From Hellea sp. (GTDB lineage: Bacteria > Pseudomonadota > Alphaproteobacteria > Caulobacterales > Maricaulaceae), in NCBI GenBank assembly GCA_020628635.1, contig JAHDEU010000034.1, positions 1 through 10,867 of the forward strand: a stretch of 10,867 bases of DNA. The letters are read 5' to 3'. Each line of letters opens with the position of its first letter. Positions within the stretch are counted from its first letter, which is position 1. Of the stretch, positions 6,878-10,867 are shown in pieces. The position numbers were made by a program, and so were the translations under genes. The notes beneath the pieces are model-generated. The model saw nothing but the letters and a program-made list of their open reading frames with translations. It searched no databases and was not told the origin of the DNA.

Positions 6878-7980
6878 TGGATACCCAAGCCCTCCTTTCT
6901 GATCTCGAAGACTTCGCCAGCCGTTCTGGCCAGTCTGTCTCCACGCTCGCGCGCAAGGTCTTCAATGACGGCAAGACCGTCACGCGGCTGAAAGACGGCG
7001 GTCAGCTGACGCCCCGCACGCTGGACAAGGCGGTGGCTGCGCTGGATGCGCTGAAACAGGACCATCTCGGCGCCAAGGGCGTGCGCCTGTCCCATCTCGA
7101 CCGGCTGGAAGCCGAGAGCATCCACATCATGCGCGAAGTCGTCGCCCAATGCGACAATCCGGTCATGCTCTACTCGGTCGGCAAGGACAGCTCCGTCATG
7201 CTGGAGCTCGCCATCAAGGCCTTCTACCCCAGCCCGCCGCCCTTTCCGCTGCTCCATGTCGACACGCGCTGGAAGTTCTCCGAAATGTACGCCTTCCGCG
7301 ACCGCCGCGCCAAGGAAGCGGGCATGGAGTTGATCGTGCACATCAATCCGGACGCCATTTCTGACGATGTCGGCCCGTTCAGCCACGGCTCGGCGGTCCA
7401 CACCGACATCACCAAGACCCAAGGCCTGAAACAGGCGCTCGACGCCGGGCGCTACGACGCGGCCTTTGGCGGTGCGCGCCGAGACGAGGAAAAATCCCGC
7501 GCCAAAGAGCGCATCTTCTCCTTCCGGAATGAGCACCACCGCTGGGACGCCAAGAACCAGCGGCCCGAGCTGTGGAACATCTACAATGCCCGCGTCGCGA
7601 AGGGGCAGAGCATGCGTGTCTTCCCGCTGTCCAACTGGACCGAGCTCGACATCTGGCAATATATCCACCGCGAGAACATCCAGATCCCGGGGCTGTATCT
7701 CTCCGCCGAGCGCCCCGTGGTGGAGCGAGACGGCGTGCTGATCATGGTCGATGACGACCGCATGCCGTTGGAGCCGGGCGAAACGCCCATGATGAAGAAC
7801 GTCCGCTTCCGCACGCTCGGCTGCTACCCGCTGACGGGCGCAGTCGAGAGCGAGGCGACGACGCTGACCGAAGTGATCCAGGAAACGCTGCTGGCCACGA
7901 CCAGCGAGCGGCAGGGCCGAGTGATCGACAGCGATGGCGGCGCGAGCATGGAGCAGAAGAAAGAGGAGGGGTATTTCTAG
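6877..7980 (+). CDS. cysD: Sulfate adenylyltransferase subunit 2 with N-terminal HTH-like extension
   Basis: Predicted 367 residues; CysD proteins are usually about 300. Residues from about 71 (LSHLDRLEAESIHIMREV) onward are standard CysD: the PP-loop SVGKDSS (100-106), LLHVDTRWKF (125-134), GGARRDEEKSRAKERIFSFR (198-217) and PLSNWTELDIWQYI (250-263). With the GTPase subunit CysN it adenylates sulfate to APS. Residues 1-60 are extra and look like a small Xre-like helix-turn-helix domain: a helix ALLSDLEDFASRSG, then VSTLARKVFNDG, TVTRLKDGG and a final helix from LTPRTLDKAV. The frame is continuous with no stop between the parts. The ATG at 6877 is chosen because stand-alone domains of this type tend to begin with MDTxxLLxDLE-like sequence; GTG 6853 would add eight residues and GTG 7081 would give plain CysD. 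It lies 62 bp after galU. Confidence 0.9.
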   Translation: MDTQALLSDLEDFASRSGQSVSTLARKVFNDGKTVTRLKDGGQLTPRTLDKAVAALDALKQDHLGAKGVRLSHLDRLEAESIHIMREVVAQCDNPVMLYSVGKDSSVMLELAIKAFYPSPPPFPLLHVDTRWKFSEMYAFRDRRAKEAGMELIVHINPDAISDDVGPFSHGSAVHTDITKTQGLKQALDAGRYDAAFGGARRDEEKSRAKERIFSFRNEHHRWDAKNQRPELWNIYNARVAKGQSMRVFPLSNWTELDIWQYIHRENIQIPGLYLSAERPVVERDGVLIMVDDDRMPLEPGETPMMKNVRFRTLGCYPLTGAVESEATTLTEVIQETLLATTSERQGRVIDSDGGASMEQKKEEGYF

Positions 7981-8013
7981 GGATGGGCGGCCGCTGGCCG
8001 ACTTGTTTCCCAA

Positions 8014-8157
8014 GTCCCCCTCCGACCGCGTGACGCTTCGCTGTCACGCGCCCACCTCCCCCTCGCGGGGGAGGAACTTGAAATAAGATGTTCTCTCAAC
8101 CAGTTCCTCCCCCGCAAGGGGGAGGGGGACCGCCGCGAAGCGGTGGTGGAGGGGGAC
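8014..8157. repeat. Composite palindromic element between cysD and cysNC
   Basis: The 144-bp element is bounded by perfect 10-bp terminal inverted repeats, GTCCCCCTCC (8014-8023) and GGAGGGGGAC (8148-8157). The left half contains hairpin 8027-8050 (8-bp arms CGCGTGAC/GTCACGCG, loop GCTTCGCT) and hairpin 8055-8074 (8-bp arms CCTCCCCC/GGGGGAGG). The right half contains the same C/G hairpin inverted (8106-8125) and a shorter ACCGC/GCGGT stem (8129-8144). The halves also share GGAACT/AGTTCC flanking a 22-nt AT-richer centre. It belongs to the same family as the repeats at 45-93 and 175-342 and looks like a non-autonomous insertion into an operon that is normally tight. Confidence 0.8.
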
Positions 8158-8163
8158 ACGAAC

Positions 8164-8186
8164 AAAAAAGGCCGCGCCCCGCGCGG
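8164..8186 (-). terminator. Intrinsic terminator-like hairpin facing left, just before cysNC
   Basis: Read on the minus strand, a perfect 6-bp GC stem (CCGCGC/GCGCGG, 3-nt loop, 8172-8186) is followed by CC and six T residues (complement of A-run 8164-8169), the classic form of a Rho-independent terminator. No minus-strand gene lies to its right in the window. On the plus strand the same stem occupies the Shine-Dalgarno region of cysNC. Confidence 0.45.
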
Positions 8187-8193
8187 ACACTCC

Positions 8194-10131
8194 ATGGCCC
8201 ATCACGACCCCCTCATCGCCTCGGACATCCAGGCCTATCTGGACGCGCAGGGCTCCAAATCCTTTCTGCGCGTCTTCACCTGCGGCTCGGTCGATGACGG
8301 CAAGTCCACCCTGATCGGGCGGCTGCTGTATGACTCCCAGCTCATCTACGAAGATCAGATGGCCGCGATCGAGCGGGACAGCAAAACCTCCGGCACGACG
8401 GGCGAAGCGCCGGACCTCGCACTGCTGGTGGACGGGCTGGCGGCGGAGCGCGAGCAGGGCATCACCATCGATGTCGCCTACCGCTTCTTCTCGACTGATC
8501 AGCGCAAATTCATCATCGCGGACACGCCGGGCCATGTGCAGTATACCCGCAACATGGCGACGGGCGCGAGCACGGCCGATGTCGCCATCCTGCTGATCGA
8601 CGCGCGTCACGGCGTGGTCGAGCAGACCCGCCGCCACGCCTTCATCGCGAGTCTCTTGGGCATTCCTCGCGTCGTCGTGGCGGTGAACAAGATGGACCTC
8701 GTCGGGTTCGACCAATCCACCTTCAACGCCATCGACGTGGCCTTCCGCGACTTCGCGGCGCGGCTGGAGTTCGACGACATCATGACCATACCGGTCAGCG
8801 CGCTGGACGGCGACAATGTCACGACGCGCTCTGACGCGGCTCCCTGGTACAAGGGCCCGAGCCTGCTGGGCTTTCTCGAGCAGATCGAGGTGGACCGGCA
8901 GAGCTTGGGCGCGCCCTTCCGCCTGCCCGTGCAGTGGGTGAACCGGCCCAATCTCGACTTCCGCGGCTTCTCCGGGACAGTCGCGTCGGGCACGGTTTCC
9001 AAGGGTGATCCGGTCATCGCGCTGCCGTCGGGCCGTCGCAGCACGGTCAAGGACATCGTGCTCTATAAGGAGTCGTTGGAGCACGCCCGGCAGGACCAGG
9101 CGGTGACGATCACGCTCACCGACGAGATCGACATCTCGCGCGGCGACATGATCTGCAGCGCAAGCCAGCCCATCGAGGTCGCCGACCAGTTCCAGGCCAA
9201 GATGATCTGGATGGACGATGCGCAGCTCTTCCCGGGCCGCCAATACATCATCCGCACGACCAACAACGCGGCCAGCGGCTCGGTCACCGCGATCAAGCAC
9301 CGCATCGATATCGAGGACTTTTCCGAGGCCGCCGCCAAGACGCTGCGGCTCAACGAGATCGGCGTGGTGACGCTGGCGCTGACCAAGCCGATCCCGTTCG
9401 ACCCCTATAGCGACAACCGCTCCACCGGCGCCTTCATCGTCGTGGACCGGCAGACGAACAGGACGGTCGGCGCGGGCATGATCGACTTCGCGCTGCGGCG
9501 CTCGCGCAATATCGTGAGGCAAGACCTCGTCGTGAACAGTTCCGCGCGCGCCGCGCAGAAGGGCCAGAGCCCGGCCGTGCTATGGTTCACCGGCCTGTCG
9601 GGTTCGGGCAAATCGACCATCGCGAACCTGGTGGACGAAGCGCTATTCGAGCGCGGCCACCACACCTACACGCTGGACGGCGACAATGTCCGCCACGGGC
9701 TGAACCGCGATCTGGGCTTCACCAAGGCCGACCGGATCGAGAACATCCGCCGCATCGGCGAGGTCGCGAACCTCATGGTGGATGCCGGGCTGATCGTGAT
9801 GTGCTCCTTCATCAGCCCCTACCGGGCCGAGCGGCAGATGGTGCGCGACCGCGTCGGGAGCGAGCGCTTCTTCGAGATCCACGTCGACACCCCGCTGGAG
9901 GTGGCCGAAGAGCGCGACGTGAAAGGCCTCTACGCCAAGGCGCGGGCGGGCGAGATAAAGAATTTCACCGGCATCGACTCCGAATACCAGCCGCCGGAGA
10001 ACCCGGAGCTGCGCATCGACACGACCAAGATGACCGCCCAGGACGCGGCAGACGCCATCATCGCCCTGCTGCGCGACAGCGGGCTGCTGGATGATCCGCG
10101 CCTGATCATGCAGGACGGCGGAGGCATCTAG
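8194..10131 (+). CDS. cysNC: Bifunctional sulfate adenylyltransferase subunit 1 / adenylylsulfate kinase
   Basis: Predicted 645 residues, the usual size for CysN-CysC fusions. Residues about 25-450 are the GTPase subunit CysN, with G1 GSVDDGKS (31-38), G3 DTPGH (110-114) and G4 NKMD (165-168), then the EF-Tu-like beta-barrel domains. Residues about 455-635 are APS kinase CysC, with P-loop GLSGSGKS (467-474), DGDNVRHGLN (495-504), FISPYR (539-544, the active-site serine region) and KNFTGID (589-595). The protein drives APS formation with CysD by GTP hydrolysis, then phosphorylates APS to PAPS. The ATG at 8194 gives the short N-terminus typical of CysN. No Shine-Dalgarno is visible: a GC hairpin sits at 8172-8186. 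GTG 8143 is in frame but lies inside the repeat element. The gap to cysD is 213 bp, filled largely by that element. Confidence 0.96.
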   Translation: MAHHDPLIASDIQAYLDAQGSKSFLRVFTCGSVDDGKSTLIGRLLYDSQLIYEDQMAAIERDSKTSGTTGEAPDLALLVDGLAAEREQGITIDVAYRFFSTDQRKFIIADTPGHVQYTRNMATGASTADVAILLIDARHGVVEQTRRHAFIASLLGIPRVVVAVNKMDLVGFDQSTFNAIDVAFRDFAARLEFDDIMTIPVSALDGDNVTTRSDAAPWYKGPSLLGFLEQIEVDRQSLGAPFRLPVQWVNRPNLDFRGFSGTVASGTVSKGDPVIALPSGRRSTVKDIVLYKESLEHARQDQAVTITLTDEIDISRGDMICSASQPIEVADQFQAKMIWMDDAQLFPGRQYIIRTTNNAASGSVTAIKHRIDIEDFSEAAAKTLRLNEIGVVTLALTKPIPFDPYSDNRSTGAFIVVDRQTNRTVGAGMIDFALRRSRNIVRQDLVVNSSARAAQKGQSPAVLWFTGLSGSGKSTIANLVDEALFERGHHTYTLDGDNVRHGLNRDLGFTKADRIENIRRIGEVANLMVDAGLIVMCSFISPYRAERQMVRDRVGSERFFEIHVDTPLEVAEERDVKGLYAKARAGEIKNFTGIDSEYQPPENPELRIDTTKMTAQDAADAIIALLRDSGLLDDPRLIMQDGGGI

Positions 10132-10132
10132 G

Positions 10133-10867
10133 GTGGCCGATTTCGACCTGTTCAACGGCGACGCGGACGGCATCTTCTCGCTGCTGCAGCTGCGCAGCAA
10201 AGAGCCGAGGGACGCGGAGCTGGTGACGGGCGTCAAGCGCGACATCCGGCTGTTCGACCGGATTGCGGGCCGAGCTGGGGAGGGTGACCGGGTGGCGGCG
10301 CTCGACATATCCATGGCGCGCAACATGGACGGGCTCACGCGCGTGCTCGAAGACGGAGCAAGCGTCTTCTACTGCGACCACCACCTCGCGGGCGACGTGC
10401 CGGACCATCCGGGGCTGAGCGCTGTCCTCGACGGCTCCAAGGTGATGTGCACGGCGTTTCTGATCGACACGCATCTGTCGGGCGCGCACACCGACTGGGC
10501 GGTCTGCGGCGCCTATGGCGACAACTTCCCGCAGCTAGCCGAAGCCCTGGCGGCACGCAGCGGGCTGGAATTACCAATGGGTCGCCTGCGGGAGTTGGGC
10601 GAGCTGGTGAACTACAATGCTTACGGCCTGGAGGTATCGGACCTGCATTTCGATCCGGCGGAGCTTTATAGGACGCTTTCCGACTATCCCGGTCCGGTCG
10701 AGTTCCTCGACGCGGAAACGGACACCTTCGCCAAGCTAAAGTCCGGCTACGCCGCCGACTGGGACGTGGCGCAGAACGCGCGCGAAGCCGATGTCAGCGA
10801 CGCGGGCCAGGTGCTCATCCTGCCCGCCGGAGCCGCCTCCAACCGCATCGGCGGGCTGTTCGGAAAT
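10133..10867 (+). CDS. DHH-superfamily phosphoesterase (3' end beyond window)
   Basis: 245 residues are visible and open to the window edge. DHH phosphoesterase motifs are present in order: FNGDADG (7-13), ALDIS with Asp58, YCDHH (80-84) and GAYGDN (126-131). SNRIGGLFGN at the edge (236-245) looks like the beginning of a C-terminal nucleic-acid or substrate-binding (DHHA1-like) segment. The GTG start one base after the cysNC stop is supported by GGAGG (10120-10124), 8 nt upstream, implying translational coupling. DHH enzymes hydrolyse phosphodiester or phosphoanhydride bonds with bound metal; NrnA-type members also remove the 3'-phosphate of pAp. Coupling to cysNC makes pAp recycling an attractive inference, but this sequence is not obviously NrnA and its substrate is unproven. 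Proteins like this are sometimes labelled 'acetyltransferase', for which I see no support. Confidence 0.88.
   Translation, partial: MADFDLFNGDADGIFSLLQLRSKEPRDAELVTGVKRDIRLFDRIAGRAGEGDRVAALDISMARNMDGLTRVLEDGASVFYCDHHLAGDVPDHPGLSAVLDGSKVMCTAFLIDTHLSGAHTDWAVCGAYGDNFPQLAEALAARSGLELPMGRLRELGELVNYNAYGLEVSDLHFDPAELYRTLSDYPGPVEFLDAETDTFAKLKSGYAADWDVAQNAREADVSDAGQVLILPAGAASNRIGGLFGN

Noticed and set aside
6733..8013. Minus-strand open frame of over 400 codons opposite cysD
   Set aside because: It is a shadow of cysD on the opposite strand; the cysD frame has all expected catalytic motifs. The same holds for the 492-codon frame opposite cysNC (8044-9522).
8143..8193. GTG 8143 as the start of cysNC, adding 17 residues
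   Set aside because: The extra segment is encoded by the repeat element and hairpin and is not CysN-like. ATG 8194 gives a normal CysN N-terminus. A recent element-derived extension is possible but unsupported.

Overview
The window is high in G+C (about two thirds by eye) with strongly G/C-biased third codon positions. It carries a fused cysNC gene and several dense families of small GC-rich palindromic intergenic repeats. Together with the protein sequences this suggests an alphaproteobacterium, perhaps of the Caulobacterales/Maricaulales (hyphomonad) kind. That placement is inferred from style; no rRNA gene or other marker is present.

Layout. Positions 1-1172 hold no convincing gene, but do hold two families of inverted palindromic repeats: a C-rich/G-rich 'CCTCCCC..GGGGAGG' family at 3-93 and 175-342, and a REP-doublet-like pair at 986-1126. 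Next come an unrecognised nucleotidyltransferase-like gene on the minus strand (1173-2153), a divergent AGE-family sugar epimerase/isomerase gene (2268-3335, plus), and a minus-strand NAD-dependent sugar-nucleotide reductase of the GDP-6-deoxymannose reductase type (3332-4279). The last two are convergent and share their stop codons in one CTAG. From 4412 all genes are on the plus strand: phosphomannomutase/phosphoglucomutase, galU, cysD, cysNC and a DHH-family phosphoesterase that runs off the right edge.

How the genes fit together. The left half supplies sugar phosphates and nucleotide sugars (hexose-1-phosphate, UDP-glucose, probably a GDP-6-deoxyhexose). The right half makes activated sulfate (APS, then PAPS). 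The DHH phosphoesterase directly after cysNC could recycle pAp, the by-product of PAPS use, by analogy with NrnA-type DHH enzymes. One inference is that the cluster serves a surface polysaccharide, possibly sulfated. No sulfotransferase, glycosyltransferase or cysH/cysI is in view, so PAPS could equally feed cysteine synthesis.

The most unusual points all concern the two cys genes. CysD carries about 70 extra N-terminal residues that look like a small helix-turn-helix domain, and a perfect 7-bp-arm palindrome lies directly on its start codon, suggesting autoregulation by a bifunctional enzyme/regulator. A 144-bp composite palindromic element separates cysD from cysNC. Both cys starts lack the clear Shine-Dalgarno sequence of most of the other plus-strand genes and have hairpins in its place.
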